From Kiloniellaceae bacterium (GTDB taxonomy: Bacteria; Pseudomonadota; Alphaproteobacteria; Kiloniellales; Kiloniellaceae), in the NCBI GenBank assembly GCA_021776195.1, contig JAJFGK010000061.1:1-64000 (forward strand): 64,000 nucleotides of DNA. Direction: 5' to 3'. Both the position numbers and the translations under genes were made by a program. This document shows positions 36,083 through 45,300 of this stretch, piece after piece. The notes beneath the pieces are model-generated. The model saw only the letters and a program-made list of their open reading frames with translations. It had not been told where the DNA came from and did no database searches. How positions within the stretch are numbered: position 1 is the stretch's first letter; every line of letters begins with the position of its first letter.

Positions 36083-37579
36083 TTAGCACGCGGTGGCGGC
36101 AAAAGCCGGCGCGCGGCGCGCGGCGCTCGCCTGTTCGAAGGCGTAGGCATAGCCGATCAGCTTGCCCTCTTCAAAGGGGCCGGCAAAGAAGGAAAGGCCG
36201 ACCGGCAGGCCGTGAACGAAACCGGCCGGCAGGGTGATATGCGGATAGCCCGCCACCGCCGCCGGCGCGCTGCAGCCGAGCACGGACTTGTCGCCCAGGA
36301 CCGGATCGATCAACCAGGCCGGGGAGGATTTGGTCGGCGCGATGATGGCGTCCAGATCGTGCTCGCGCAGCACCCGGTCGATCCCCTCGTCGCGCGCCAA
36401 CCGCAGACATTCGGCCCGCGCGGCAAGATAGTCATCGGCCTCCAGGCCGCCCTTCGCCTCGGCCATTTCCAGCAGTTCCTGCTGATGGTAGGGCATGGCC
36501 CTCGGCGCCTCGGCCCGATTGAAGGCAATGAGCTCCGCCAGGCTGCGTACCGGCGCAGTCGGGTGAGAGGCCAGATAGGCGTTGAGGTCGGCCTTGAATT
36601 CGTAGAGCAGGACCACCAGCTCCGGCGCGCGCAAATGGGGGACGATGCCGAGCTCGACGGGATCGACGATTGTGGCGCCGAGCGCCGCCAAGCGGGCGAC
36701 TGCCTCATCGATGATCCGATCCACTGCCTCGTGGCGCCCGAGGTAGTCGCGGGCCAGACCCAGGCGCGCGCCCCGCAGCCCGTTGGGATCGAGAAAGCGG
36801 CCGTAGTCCGCTTCCCGGCGACCGGCGACGGTCTGGGTCACCGGGTCGTTCGGATCGGGGCCGGCGATGGCGGACAGCACGGCGGCGGCATCGGCGACAC
36901 TGCGGGTCATCGGCCCGGCGGTATCCTGGGAATGGGCGATCGGCACGATACCCGCCCGGCTGACCAGGCCGATGGTGGGCTTCAACCCGACAATGCCATT
37001 GGCGCAAGCCGGGCCGACGATGGAGCCGTCGGTCTCCGTGCCGATGGCGGCGACGCAGTAGTTGGCGGCCACGGCGGCGCCCGACCCCGAGCTGGAACCG
37101 GAGGGACTGCGATCCAGGGCATGGGGGTTGCGCACCTGGCCGCCACGGCTGCTCCAGCCCGAGCAGCTTCGCGTCGAGCGGAAGTTGGCCCATTCGCTGA
37201 GGTTGGTCTTGCCCAGCAGAACCGCCCCGGCCGCGCGCAGCCGAGCGACCACATGGGCATCCGACGGGGCGATGTGGCCCTCCAGGGCGAGCGATCCGGC
37301 GGTGGTCATCATCCCATCGGCGCTGTCGAGGTTGTCCTTCACCATGATCGGCAAACCGTGGAGCGGCCCGCGCGGCCCCTGGGCGGCGCGCTCGCTATCG
37401 AGCGCCGCGGCGATCTCCAGGGCGTCGGGATTGAGCTCGATCACCGCACCCAGACAAGGACCGCTGCGATCCAGCGCGGCGATCCGCGCCAGGTAGGCCT
37501 CGCAGAGGCCGCGCGCCGTCCAGGTCCCGCGCTGGTAATTGTCCTGCAACGCGGCGATGGTGAATTCGGGCAGTTCCAT
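36083..37579 (-). CDS. Amidase (amidase signature family)
   Basis: This 498-residue amidase-signature hydrolase has catalytic Lys in 'IMVKDNLDSADG', cis-Ser region 'SGSSSGSGAAVAANYC' and nucleophile region 'GTETDGSIVGPACANGIVGLKPT'. It hydrolyses an unspecified carboxamide. The start ATG 37579 has GGAGAG upstream; a GTG three bases earlier is possible. It diverges from the aminotransferase at 37744 across a 21-bp palindrome, and the MDR dehydrogenase follows it. Confidence 0.92.
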   Translation of the reverse strand: MELPEFTIAALQDNYQRGTWTARGLCEAYLARIAALDRSGPCLGAVIELNPDALEIAAALDSERAAQGPRGPLHGLPIMVKDNLDSADGMMTTAGSLALEGHIAPSDAHVVARLRAAGAVLLGKTNLSEWANFRSTRSCSGWSSRGGQVRNPHALDRSPSGSSSGSGAAVAANYCVAAIGTETDGSIVGPACANGIVGLKPTIGLVSRAGIVPIAHSQDTAGPMTRSVADAAAVLSAIAGPDPNDPVTQTVAGRREADYGRFLDPNGLRGARLGLARDYLGRHEAVDRIIDEAVARLAALGATIVDPVELGIVPHLRAPELVVLLYEFKADLNAYLASHPTAPVRSLAELIAFNRAEAPRAMPYHQQELLEMAEAKGGLEADDYLAARAECLRLARDEGIDRVLREHDLDAIIAPTKSSPAWLIDPVLGDKSVLGCSAPAAVAGYPHITLPAGFVHGLPVGLSFFAGPFEEGKLIGYAYAFEQASAARRAPAFAATAC

Positions 37580-37668
37580 CACAAGGTCTCTCCGGTTCCG
37601 CTTTCGGGAAGTCTACACCCAAGTCACCGCGATGGGGCTTGGATTGGAGAATATCGCGGTATAGCTTC

Positions 37669-37689
37669 TAGGTCAGCATTATTGACCTA
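37669..37689. promoter_or_regulatory. Palindromic operator TAGGTCA-N7-TGACCTA
   Basis: This perfect 7-bp inverted repeat with a 7-base AT-rich spacer lies at 37669-37675 and 37683-37689, in the promoter gap between the divergent amidase and aminotransferase genes. The form suits a dimeric GntR- or LysR-like regulator. No regulator gene is adjacent. Confidence 0.7.
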
Positions 37690-37743
37690 TTCCACGAGAT
37701 CGGCTAGTGGTTGTCCGTCAGGTCGGCCAGTCGGGATGGATCC

Positions 37744-38991
37744 ATGAATAGCCCCGCTTTCGATTTCGAGTCCTGCTTCGCCAGCAGGGCCGGACGCATG
37801 CAGGCCTCCGAGATCCGCGAGCTCTTGAAGCTCCTGGCCCAACCGGATGTCATCTCCTTTGCCGGCGGCATCCCCGACCCGGGTCTCTTTCCCGACCAGG
37901 ATCTGGCCGGGGCCTTCCAGGCGGTGACCGCCGATCCCGCCGCCCGGGCCGCGGCCTTCCAGTATTCGCTCAGCGAGGGCTACCTGCCCCTCAGACAGTG
38001 GATCGCCGGCTACATGGCAAGCCTGGGCGTGCCCTGCGAGACCGCCAATATCCTGATCACCAACGGCTCCCAGCAGGCCCTCGACTTTCTCGGCCGACTG
38101 TTTCTGTCGCCGAGCGACACGGCGCTGGTGACCGCGCCCACCTACCTGGGCGCGTTGCAGGCCTTCGATGCCTACGAACCCCACTATGACAAGCTGGAGC
38201 TGGACCGGCAGGCCAACAGCCCCGCCGGATACCGGGCCCGGGCAGCAGCCAGGGGCGGCCGGGTCAAGTTCGCCTACGCGGTCCCTGACTTTTCCAATCC
38301 CACCGGCGCCACCATGACCCTGGCGCAACGAAAGGCCCTGTTGGCCCTGACCCAGGAACTGGACGTCCCGCTGATCGAGGACGCGGCCTACAGTGCGCTG
38401 CGCTACGAGGGCGAGGCCTTGCCGCCGCTCATGGCTTTGGAGCTGGCCCAGGTTGGCGCCATCGATGCCGCGCGCAGCGTCTTCTGCGGGACCTTCTCCA
38501 AGACCCTGGCGCCGGGCCTGCGTGTCGGGTGGGTCTGCGCGGCCCGTGGGCTGATCGAAAAACTGGTCCTGATCAAGCAGGCCTCGGACCTGCACAGCCC
38601 CAGCATCAATCAGGTGGTCATGCACCGGGTGGCGGAGGCTGCCTTCGCCGACCAGTTGCCGCGCCTGCGTGCCGCCTATCGTCAACGCCGCGATGCCATG
38701 CTGTCGGCCCTGGAAGATCATATGCCCGACGGGGTCGCCTGGGAGCGGCCCGAAGGCGGCATGTTCGTCTGGCTGACCCTGCCCCGGGATTGGGACGCCA
38801 AGGCGCTATTGGCATGTTCTGTCGCGGAAGCCCGGGTTGCCTTCGTGCCCGGCGGCGCCTTCTTCACCGGCGGCGAAGGCGCCAACACCGCGCGCCTGAG
38901 TTTTTCCCTGGCCAGCCCGGAGACGATCGCCGAAGGCATCGCCCGGCTCGGCCGCCTCTGGTCCAATCGCCCGCAATGCCCTCTTCCTTGA
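37744..38991 (+). CDS. Fold-type I aminotransferase (LysN/2-aminoadipate type)
   Basis: This 415-residue PLP aminotransferase resembles the stand-alone MocR-like group ('ISFAGGIPDPGLFPDQDL', 'YSLSEGYLPLRQWIAGYM', 'ILITNGSQQALDFLGRLFL'), with PLP lysine in 'FCGTFSKTLAPGLRVGW'. There is no DNA-binding domain. The start ATG 37744 follows GGGATGG. Its 3' end overlaps the kinase gene by 16 bases, so the two are coupled. The substrate is unknown. Confidence 0.9.
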   Translation: MNSPAFDFESCFASRAGRMQASEIRELLKLLAQPDVISFAGGIPDPGLFPDQDLAGAFQAVTADPAARAAAFQYSLSEGYLPLRQWIAGYMASLGVPCETANILITNGSQQALDFLGRLFLSPSDTALVTAPTYLGALQAFDAYEPHYDKLELDRQANSPAGYRARAAARGGRVKFAYAVPDFSNPTGATMTLAQRKALLALTQELDVPLIEDAAYSALRYEGEALPPLMALELAQVGAIDAARSVFCGTFSKTLAPGLRVGWVCAARGLIEKLVLIKQASDLHSPSINQVVMHRVAEAAFADQLPRLRAAYRQRRDAMLSALEDHMPDGVAWERPEGGMFVWLTLPRDWDAKALLACSVAEARVAFVPGGAFFTGGEGANTARLSFSLASPETIAEGIARLGRLWSNRPQCPLP

Positions 38992-39881
38992 CCGCGTTTT
39001 TGCAGCAACTCTGCGACCACTTCGATCTGGGGCCGTTGGAGGGCTTCGCGGACGCCGGTGGCTATGCCAACCAGAATTTCGTCATTGAAACCGCCAGGGG
39101 GTCCTACCTCGCCAGGATCCTGCGCGAGCATGAACCCGGCGCGCTGGAAAGCGAAGCGCTCTATCTGGAGCGGATCGCATCGACCGGGTTTCCCTGCCCC
39201 CGCTATCTGACGGGCCGGGCTGGCAGCCGTCTCTACGCAGGAGAGGGCCAATCTGCCGCGGTGATGCCGGTTCTAGAAGGGAAGGCCTCGGACCAGATCT
39301 CCCTGGAGGGGATCAGAGCTCTAGGCATGGCCCTGGCAAGGCTCCATCTCATCGAGGCCGACGCCCTGCCCGTAAGGTCCACCTGGTGGCGGTCCGGCTT
39401 TCTCGGCAAGGCCTTGACCCAGGCCGAAAGGCGCTTCGGCACCGCCCCCCTGTCGCGGCTGGCGGATCAGATCGCGGCCCTCACGGACCTCGAGGGCGAG
39501 GCCCTGCCCCGGTCGATCGTCCATGGCGACCCCTGGCCCGGCAACGCGCTCTTCGATGGCGGGCGTTTGGTGGCGCTGATCGATTGGGAGGAGGCGACCC
39601 TTGGCTTTCCGATTCTCGATCTGGCCTATCTGGCCCTGCACGGCTGTCTTTCCGGTCATGACTTCGATGCGCATCTCTTCGAGGCCTTGATCGTTGCCTA
39701 TCAAACGGTCAGGCCGCTCTCATCCGGCGAACAGAGATGTTTCGGACAGGCGGTCCGCAGGGTCGCCAGCACCAACTACCTTTGGCTGCTTCTGAAGGCG
39801 CCGCCGGAGCAGAGGGACCTCGAGACGCTGTGGGCTTCCCAGTGGTACGGAGCCCTGGCGTTGGACCAATTGACGATCTGA
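38976..39881 (+). CDS. APH-fold / homoserine kinase type II-like phosphotransferase
   Basis: This 301-residue small-molecule kinase has the catalytic loop 'IVHGDPWPGNALFDGG' and metal site 'LIDWEEAT' in place of DFG. The opening 'GYANQNFVIETARGSYLARIL' is the nucleotide-clamp region. It overlaps the aminotransferase gene, so the pair probably acts on one amino compound. Homoserine, an amino alcohol or an aminoglycoside-like substrate are all possible. Confidence 0.85.
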   Translation: MPSSLTAFLQQLCDHFDLGPLEGFADAGGYANQNFVIETARGSYLARILREHEPGALESEALYLERIASTGFPCPRYLTGRAGSRLYAGEGQSAAVMPVLEGKASDQISLEGIRALGMALARLHLIEADALPVRSTWWRSGFLGKALTQAERRFGTAPLSRLADQIAALTDLEGEALPRSIVHGDPWPGNALFDGGRLVALIDWEEATLGFPILDLAYLALHGCLSGHDFDAHLFEALIVAYQTVRPLSSGEQRCFGQAVRRVASTNYLWLLLKAPPEQRDLETLWASQWYGALALDQLTI

Positions 39882-40006
39882 CGGTTGTGAGCAAGCCAAA
39901 CCCATCCTTGGTGCGGGTCGCGAGACCTGCCGCGAAGGCGTGACAAGACCGCGAAATGATTGTTCCGTGGTCGCCGACAGATTCGCTGACGGCGGGGATG
40001 GAGAGG

Positions 40007-40921
40007 ATGCAGTACGGCTTTATCGGGCTCGGCAGGCTGGGCGGGCGGATGGCGCAAAACCTCTTGCAGGCCGGCTTTACCCTGTCGGTCCACGACCGCG
40101 ACGCCGCGGCGGGCGCGGACCTGGTCGCGGCGGGCGCGGTTTGGGCCGAAACGCCGGCAGCCGCCGCCGAAGGAGTCCGGGGGCTGATCACCTGCCTGCC
40201 CTCGCCGGCGGCCAGCGAGGCGGTGATGCTGGGCCAGGCGGGGGCGCTGGCGGCGCTTCCCGCCGGGGCGACCTGGATCGAGATGAGCACCGTCGAGGCC
40301 GCTGGCATCAAGCGGCTGGCCGCGCGCGCCGCCGAACGTGGGATCGAGACCCTGGAGTGTCCGGTGACCGGCGGCGTTCAGCGCGCGGCACGCGGCGAGA
40401 TGACCATGCTGGTCGGCGGCGGCGAGGCGGTGCTCGCCGCCCACCGCCCGGCGCTGGAAGCCATGGTTGCCAGAATCGTCCCCATGGGTCCGCTGGGGGC
40501 CGCCTCGACGATCAAGGTCATCACCAACATGCTCTGCGCCATCGATCTCATTGCCGCCGGCGAGGCCCTGATGCTGGCCAAGCGCAGCGGCCTGGACCTG
40601 AAGCGCTCCTATGAGGCGATCTGCGCGTCTTCGGGCAACTCGGTGGAGTTCGAAGACTGGGCACCGGTGATACTGAACGGCTCGCTCAACACCGGCTTCA
40701 CCCTCGACCTGGCCTTGAAGGATCTCGGTTTCGTCATGGCCCTGGGCCGCGAGACCGGGGTTGCGCTGAAGCTCGCCGGTCTGGTCGAGCAGCTCTATGT
40801 CGAGGCCCGCGCGAAGTACGGCGGCGACGCCTGGACCCCGCACACGGTCAGGATGATGGAAGAGGCCACCGGCGAGACGCTGCGCAGCGAAGGCTTTCCC
40901 GATGTCATCGCACCGGAGTGA
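40007..40921 (+). CDS. Beta-hydroxyacid dehydrogenase (3-hydroxyisobutyrate dehydrogenase family)
   Basis: This protein of about 304 residues has 'YGFIGLGRLGGRMAQNLLQAGF' at the N-terminus for NAD(P), the substrate motif near 'ECPVTGGVQRAARGEMTMLVGG' and the catalytic lysine in 'GAASTIKVITNMLCAID'. It oxidises a small beta-hydroxyacid such as 3-hydroxyisobutyrate, tartronate or hydroxymethylglutarate. The start is unclear: ATG 39998 and 40007 are both near GGAGAGG or GGCGGGG; I chose 40007. Confidence 0.9.
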   Translation: MQYGFIGLGRLGGRMAQNLLQAGFTLSVHDRDAAAGADLVAAGAVWAETPAAAAEGVRGLITCLPSPAASEAVMLGQAGALAALPAGATWIEMSTVEAAGIKRLAARAAERGIETLECPVTGGVQRAARGEMTMLVGGGEAVLAAHRPALEAMVARIVPMGPLGAASTIKVITNMLCAIDLIAAGEALMLAKRSGLDLKRSYEAICASSGNSVEFEDWAPVILNGSLNTGFTLDLALKDLGFVMALGRETGVALKLAGLVEQLYVEARAKYGGDAWTPHTVRMMEEATGETLRSEGFPDVIAPE

Positions 40922-40966
40922 CCGCAAGAGGCCGGCATCGCGGCAAACAAGATCGAAGCCAGCCGA

Positions 40967-42292
40967 TCAGGTCTCCAGCGCCGCCAGCCGCTCTTCCAAC
41001 AAGGCATAGCGAGCCTCGCCCTTGGTGCGGTCGGCGCTCTCGTAGACATCGCCGACCTTGACCTGCAGCGCTCTCAACGCGGCGATGTCGTCTTGTCCCG
41101 GTAACCCGGGCAGGTGCAATACGGTGTCGCTGCCGTAGGTCGGGATCGGGTTGTCGGCGTAGGCCGCCGGCTGGAGGGGCGCCTGGCCGTCGCGCAGCTT
41201 GCGGATTTCTTCGCGCAGGCGCTTGCGGTAGGCGACGACGCCCTTGTCGGAGGTGACCAGGAACTCGCGATGATGGGCGGTGATCGGCCCCTGGCCGACG
41301 AAGGCCTCGTAGTCACCGGGGTTGCGCTGACGCTCCTCGTAGGGGCGACCGCGCAGCTCGGCGATGTCGATCCGCTCCAGGGCCTCGGGCGTGCGCCACT
41401 CCGGGCGCGAGCGCTCGGCGCGCGAATTGAAATGGCGGTAGGCCAGGATCGTCGTGTTTTCGTCGTCGACCGGAACCACCCAGCGGGTAAAGCTGCCGCG
41501 CCCGAAATACTTCGAGGCCTCGCCCTCGGTGTTTTCATAGACCGCGCCGGCCTGGGTGAAGTTCGGCAGGATCACGTCGTTGGTCGAGATCCAGACGTAG
41601 TCCTTCACCCGGCGCGCCTTGGTGTAGAAGAAGCCGACCGGACGTTCGCGCCAGTCGATCTCGGGAAAGATCCCGAGCTTTTCCGTGAACTGCACGATGT
41701 TGACCCGGGTGTGGAGAAAGACCACGTGCATCGGGTCCATCGAGTTCTCGGCGATCTGCAGCCAGTTACAGGGCTGAGTCACCTCATAGGGCAAAAGCTC
41801 GCCGCCCTCGATCTCGCAGGTATCGTAGATCGGAAAGGGCGGCAGGGCCTCGGGCGGCCCCAGATAGGCGAAGACCAGCCCCTTGTACTCGCGCACCGGA
41901 TAGGCGCCCAGGCAGACCTTCTCCTTGACGATTTCCTGATTGGCCTCGGCCGGCGCCTCCAGAACGCGGCCGTCGAGATCGAAGTGCCAGCCGTGATAGC
42001 AGCAGCGGATGCCGCTATCGGTGATGATGCCGAACTCGAGCGAGGCATTGCGGTGCGGGCAGTGTTTGTGCACCAGCCCATAGGCGCCCGCGCCGTTGCG
42101 AAAGAGAACGAGGTCCTCGCCGAAGCGCCGGATCGGCACCGGTAGCGTCCCGACCTGGGAGGTCATCGCGACCGGATGCCAGAAGCGCCGCAGGTACTCG
42201 CCACAGGGCGTGCCGCGACCGACCCGGGCGAGTTCCTCGTCGATCGCGCCGGTCGGGGGGCGGTGATAGCCGCTGAATGCCTGAACCGCCAT
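40967..42292 (-). CDS. Rieske non-heme iron aromatic oxygenase, phthalate dioxygenase type
   Basis: This 441-residue oxygenase component has the Rieske 2Fe-2S site 'CPHRNASLEFG' and 'CCYHGWHFD', and mononuclear iron ligands in 'AENSMDPMHVVFLHTRVN' (D-x2-H-x4-H). The layout matches single-component phthalate 4,5-dioxygenase or demethylase-type enzymes. No dedicated reductase gene is nearby. It lies downstream of a peptide-type binding protein on the same strand, with a hairpin between them. Confidence 0.92.
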   Translation of the reverse strand: MAVQAFSGYHRPPTGAIDEELARVGRGTPCGEYLRRFWHPVAMTSQVGTLPVPIRRFGEDLVLFRNGAGAYGLVHKHCPHRNASLEFGIITDSGIRCCYHGWHFDLDGRVLEAPAEANQEIVKEKVCLGAYPVREYKGLVFAYLGPPEALPPFPIYDTCEIEGGELLPYEVTQPCNWLQIAENSMDPMHVVFLHTRVNIVQFTEKLGIFPEIDWRERPVGFFYTKARRVKDYVWISTNDVILPNFTQAGAVYENTEGEASKYFGRGSFTRWVVPVDDENTTILAYRHFNSRAERSRPEWRTPEALERIDIAELRGRPYEERQRNPGDYEAFVGQGPITAHHREFLVTSDKGVVAYRKRLREEIRKLRDGQAPLQPAAYADNPIPTYGSDTVLHLPGLPGQDDIAALRALQVKVGDVYESADRTKGEARYALLEERLAALET

Positions 42293-42333
42293 GGCTCTCT
42301 CCTTGCCGTCGCCCCGCGAGCCTACGCGATGAT

Positions 42334-42364
42334 GCGGGGGAGGACCCTAGGGTCCCCGCCCCGC
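42334..42364. promoter_or_regulatory. Hairpin with perfect GGACCCTAGGGTCC core
   Basis: A 14-bp perfect palindrome (42342-42355) is flanked by GCGGGG (42334-42339) and CCCCGC (42359-42364). It lies between the binding-protein stop and the Rieske start. It could end the upstream transcript, although no T-run follows, or act as an operator for the oxygenase. Confidence 0.55.
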
Positions 42365-42399
42365 GCCACGCTCCCCTCGTGACTTTGCCTCTTCGTGGC

Positions 42400-43992
42400 T
42401 CAGGTGAGCCACCAGCGCTCGATGATCTTGTAGCCGTCGAACTCCCAGTTTCCCGCGACTTTTTCGGGATGGCGCACGTTGTCGCGGAAGGCCGTGATGT
42501 GGTTGGCGAAAAGATGAATGACCGAGCCGCAGTCGTCCCGGCAGAGGGCCTGCATCTCGTAATACATCTCGCGCCGCTTGGCCTCGTCCAGTTCGCCGCG
42601 CGCCGCCTTCAAGAGCTCGTTGAAGCGCGCGTTTTGCCAGTAGGACTCGTTCCAGTTGGACTCCGCGCCGTAGCCTTGGGTGAACATCCAGTCCTCGGTC
42701 GGCCGGCCGCTCCAGTAGCTCGCGCTCCAGGGGTGTTTCAGCCACACGTCGGACCAATAGCCGTCGTCCGGTGCCCGCTTGGGGGTGATCTTGATGCCCG
42801 CCTTGGACGCGTGCTCGGCGAAGAGGACGGTGGTGTCGACCGCGCCGGAGTAGAGTCCGTCCGAGGCCGTCAACTCGACCTCCAGACCCTCCATCCCGGC
42901 CTGCTTCAGGTGCCAGCGCGCCTTTTCGGGATCATAGGTCCGCTGCGGCAGCTCGGCGTTGTGAAAGCGGTTCGCCGGGCTGATCGGGTGGTCGTTGCCG
43001 AGCGAGCCGCGCCCCCGCAGGACCTTTCTCAGGACCTCCTCGCGGTCGATCGCCAGCTTCAGGGCCATGCGCACATGGGTATTCTTGAAGGGCTCCAGGT
43101 CGGTGCGCATGGGGAAGGTGTAGTGCTGGGTGCTGACCACATCCTCGACCACGACACCCGGCCGCTTGGCCAGCAGGTGCGCCGTGCTGGCCTCGATATC
43201 GCCGCTGATGTCCAACTCGCCGGTGACCAGGGCATTGGTGCGCGCGGTGGAGTCCGCGATCACGAAGATCGAGGCCTCGTCGACATGGCCCTTGCCGGCC
43301 GAATGGAAGTCCCGGTTCTTTTCGATATGGGCGCTGACCCCGGCGTCGAAGGACTTCACCTTGTAGGCGCCGGCGCCATCGCCCGACAGGTCCACCACGC
43401 CGTCCCTCGACGGCAGGACCGACAGCGACGAGGCGCTCACCACGAAGGGGAAGTCCGCATTCGGCTCCTTGAGGTGGAAGATCACCCGATGCGGGCCGTC
43501 CTTGGAGATCTCCTCGATGGACTCGACCACCGACTTCATCGCCGATTTGGACTCCTCGCCCTTGTGGCGGGAAATCGAGGCGATCACGTCGTCGGCGTCC
43601 AGGGTCTTGCCGCTGTGAAAGGTGACGTCCTTTTTCAGATCGAAGACCCAGGTTCCCGGATCGCCGTCCGGCTCGACGGCCTCGGCCAGCAGCGGCTCCA
43701 ACTGGCCCTGGCTGTTCACCTCGGTGAGTTGGCTGTGGATGGTATACCAGAGCAGGTTGACGAATCCGCTGGACAATGTGGCGGGATCCAGGGAATCGGT
43801 GGTCGAGCCCTGGACCGAGCCGAGGCGCAGGTGGCCGCCCGGCTTCGGCGCCTCGGCTTTCGCCGCACCGGCCGCGAGGCTCGAAATCGCCGCCGCCGAT
43901 AGCCCGAGCGCCGCCAGGCGCCCGCCGAACTCGCGCCGCGACAGGCGACCGTCAGTTAGCTGCTGGACCAAATAGTCTTTCTGTGAGGTCAT
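42400..43992 (-). CDS. Peptide/nickel-type ABC substrate-binding protein, Tat exported
   Basis: This 530-residue SBP family 5 protein has a twin-arginine leader ('LSRREFGGRLAALGLSAAAISSLAAGAAKA') after a short polar extension. The mature protein carries 'WVFDLKKDVTFHSGKTLDADDVIASI' and 'HVRMALKLAIDREEVLRKVL'. No permease or ATPase is adjacent, so it is an orphan that may use another system, such as the one at 51.5-54.9 kb. Confidence 0.9.
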   Translation of the reverse strand: MTSQKDYLVQQLTDGRLSRREFGGRLAALGLSAAAISSLAAGAAKAEAPKPGGHLRLGSVQGSTTDSLDPATLSSGFVNLLWYTIHSQLTEVNSQGQLEPLLAEAVEPDGDPGTWVFDLKKDVTFHSGKTLDADDVIASISRHKGEESKSAMKSVVESIEEISKDGPHRVIFHLKEPNADFPFVVSASSLSVLPSRDGVVDLSGDGAGAYKVKSFDAGVSAHIEKNRDFHSAGKGHVDEASIFVIADSTARTNALVTGELDISGDIEASTAHLLAKRPGVVVEDVVSTQHYTFPMRTDLEPFKNTHVRMALKLAIDREEVLRKVLRGRGSLGNDHPISPANRFHNAELPQRTYDPEKARWHLKQAGMEGLEVELTASDGLYSGAVDTTVLFAEHASKAGIKITPKRAPDDGYWSDVWLKHPWSASYWSGRPTEDWMFTQGYGAESNWNESYWQNARFNELLKAARGELDEAKRREMYYEMQALCRDDCGSVIHLFANHITAFRDNVRHPEKVAGNWEFDGYKIIERWWLT

Positions 43993-44254
43993 GGTTTTCT
44001 CCCTGACGCGGATGGGCCCGCGCCCTCCGGCTTTGTTCTTTTTGTGGCGCCACAGGAATGGGGCCTTCGTTGGGCAAAAGCCTAAACCCGTGGGCGTGGG
44101 AACGGAAGGCGGAATCTCATCGCGCGTTGCGGATCGATTACTTTTTGGCCGGCCCGACGCGGTGAAACGAAAACCCGCTCCTCATAGAAGTTTAGATTCT
44201 GTAGTAACTTGGGCGGGATTTCGATTTTCCACATAGTGAGAGAGGACCGAAACA
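43993..44254. other. Divergent promoter region, no gene seen
   Basis: These 262 bases separate the leftward binding-protein gene from the rightward GST gene and should hold both promoters. The last 80 bases are AT-richer than the surroundings ('TTTAGATTCTGTAGTAAC'). No clear operator was found. Confidence 0.5.
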
Positions 44255-44926
44255 ATGTACCGGCTCTATGCCTGGCCCAACTCCTACGCCATGGGCGTGC
44301 ATGCGATCCTGGAAGAGATCGGTGCCGCCTACGACCTGCGCTGGGTCAAGATCATGGTCGCCGATCTCGACCCGGACTTCGCCAGGATCAGCCCGCACGG
44401 CCGGGTCCCTGCCCTGGAATCGCCCGACGGCGCCCTGTTCGAGACTGGCGCCATCGCCCTCTATCTGGCCGAGCGGCACCCCGAGGCGGGGCTTCTGGTG
44501 CCGGCCGGCGATCCCGATCGTCCAGCCTTCCTCCAGTGGTTTCACTACCTGGCCACCACCCTGCAGCCCGAGGTGATGATCCAGTTTCATCCGGAGTTCT
44601 ATTTTGCCGACACCGCGACCCAGGACGCCCTCAAGCTAGCCTCCATGGCCCGCCTGACCAAGGTACTGGCGACCCTGGAGACCGCGCTCACGGCAGGTCC
44701 CTACTTTCTCGGCACCCGCCGCACCGTGATCGACTATCTCTTTACCCTCCAGGCGGTCTGGCCGGAGATCTACCCCGGGTCCATCGACGACTTTCCAGCC
44801 ATCAACCGGCAGGTCGAGACCCTATGCGCGCGTCCGGCGGTGCGCCGGGTGCACGATCTCCACCTGGCCGAGGCCGCGACCGTCGACCGCAGCGGCATGG
44901 GCGCACCCGCAGCCTCAGACCTCTAA
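44255..44926 (+). CDS. Glutathione S-transferase family protein
   Basis: This 223-residue protein has a thioredoxin-like N-terminal domain ('SYAMGVHAILEEIGAAYDLRWV', 'SPHGRVPALESPDGALFETGAIALYLAERHP', about 9-75). An all-helical C-terminal domain follows ('GTRRTVIDYLFTLQAVW'). It is cytosolic and glutathione dependent. A second, truncated copy of the same family follows at 45029. Confidence 0.9.
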   Translation: MYRLYAWPNSYAMGVHAILEEIGAAYDLRWVKIMVADLDPDFARISPHGRVPALESPDGALFETGAIALYLAERHPEAGLLVPAGDPDRPAFLQWFHYLATTLQPEVMIQFHPEFYFADTATQDALKLASMARLTKVLATLETALTAGPYFLGTRRTVIDYLFTLQAVWPEIYPGSIDDFPAINRQVETLCARPAVRRVHDLHLAEAATVDRSGMGAPAASDL

Positions 44927-45028
44927 CGCACACGCGTAACGCACGCGCGACATCGTGATCCCTGGTGATTCTACGCCTTTGCTAACCTCAGGTAGCATAT
45001 CGGCAAGACATAACCGACCAAAGGGACC

Positions 45029-45300
45029 TTGAGCGAGAAACCCTACAAGCTCTTCTGTACGCGCGAATCCTACGCCATGACCGCCCATGTCGTGCTGGAA
45101 GAGCTCGGCCTGGACTACGAGCCGATCTGGAGCGACCTGTCGCTACCGCCAGCACAACGCGACCCGGAACTGCTGGCGGCCAACCCCCATGGCCGCGTTC
45201 CGACCCTGATCACGCCGGGGGGACCGATCTTCAAGACCGGTGCCATCCTGGTCTACCTGGCCGAGCGCTTTCCCGGGGCCGGCCTGCCGCGCGGTTCTGC
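45029..45300 (+). pseudogene. Truncated glutathione S-transferase (N-terminal domain only)
   Basis: From a TTG at 45029 (AAAGGGACC upstream) the frame reads 'YKLFCTRESYAMTAHVVLEELGLDYE', 'NPHGRVPTLITPGGPIFKTGAILVYLAERFPGAGL', clearly the GST thioredoxin domain. After about residue 88 the similarity stops and the frame wanders into unrelated sequence, ending at 45619 inside the hemerythrin gene. The helical domain is gone, so this is a broken duplicate of the gene at 44255 or of a relative. Confidence 0.75.

Noticed and set aside
36066..36085. A TTGACAG copy near the amidase stop as a further member of the regulon
   Set aside because: No second copy 21 bp away on either side, and it lies at a gene end rather than a promoter.
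34955..37747. A 930-codon open frame on the plus strand
   Set aside because: It is the complement of the MDR dehydrogenase and amidase genes, both with clear catalytic motifs. Composition is rich in Arg, Gly, His and Gln, as in antisense frames.
44927..45028. A tRNA or small RNA between the two GST genes
   Set aside because: No cloverleaf or conserved T-loop sequence could be formed. A short CGTAACGCAC repeat is all that is visible.
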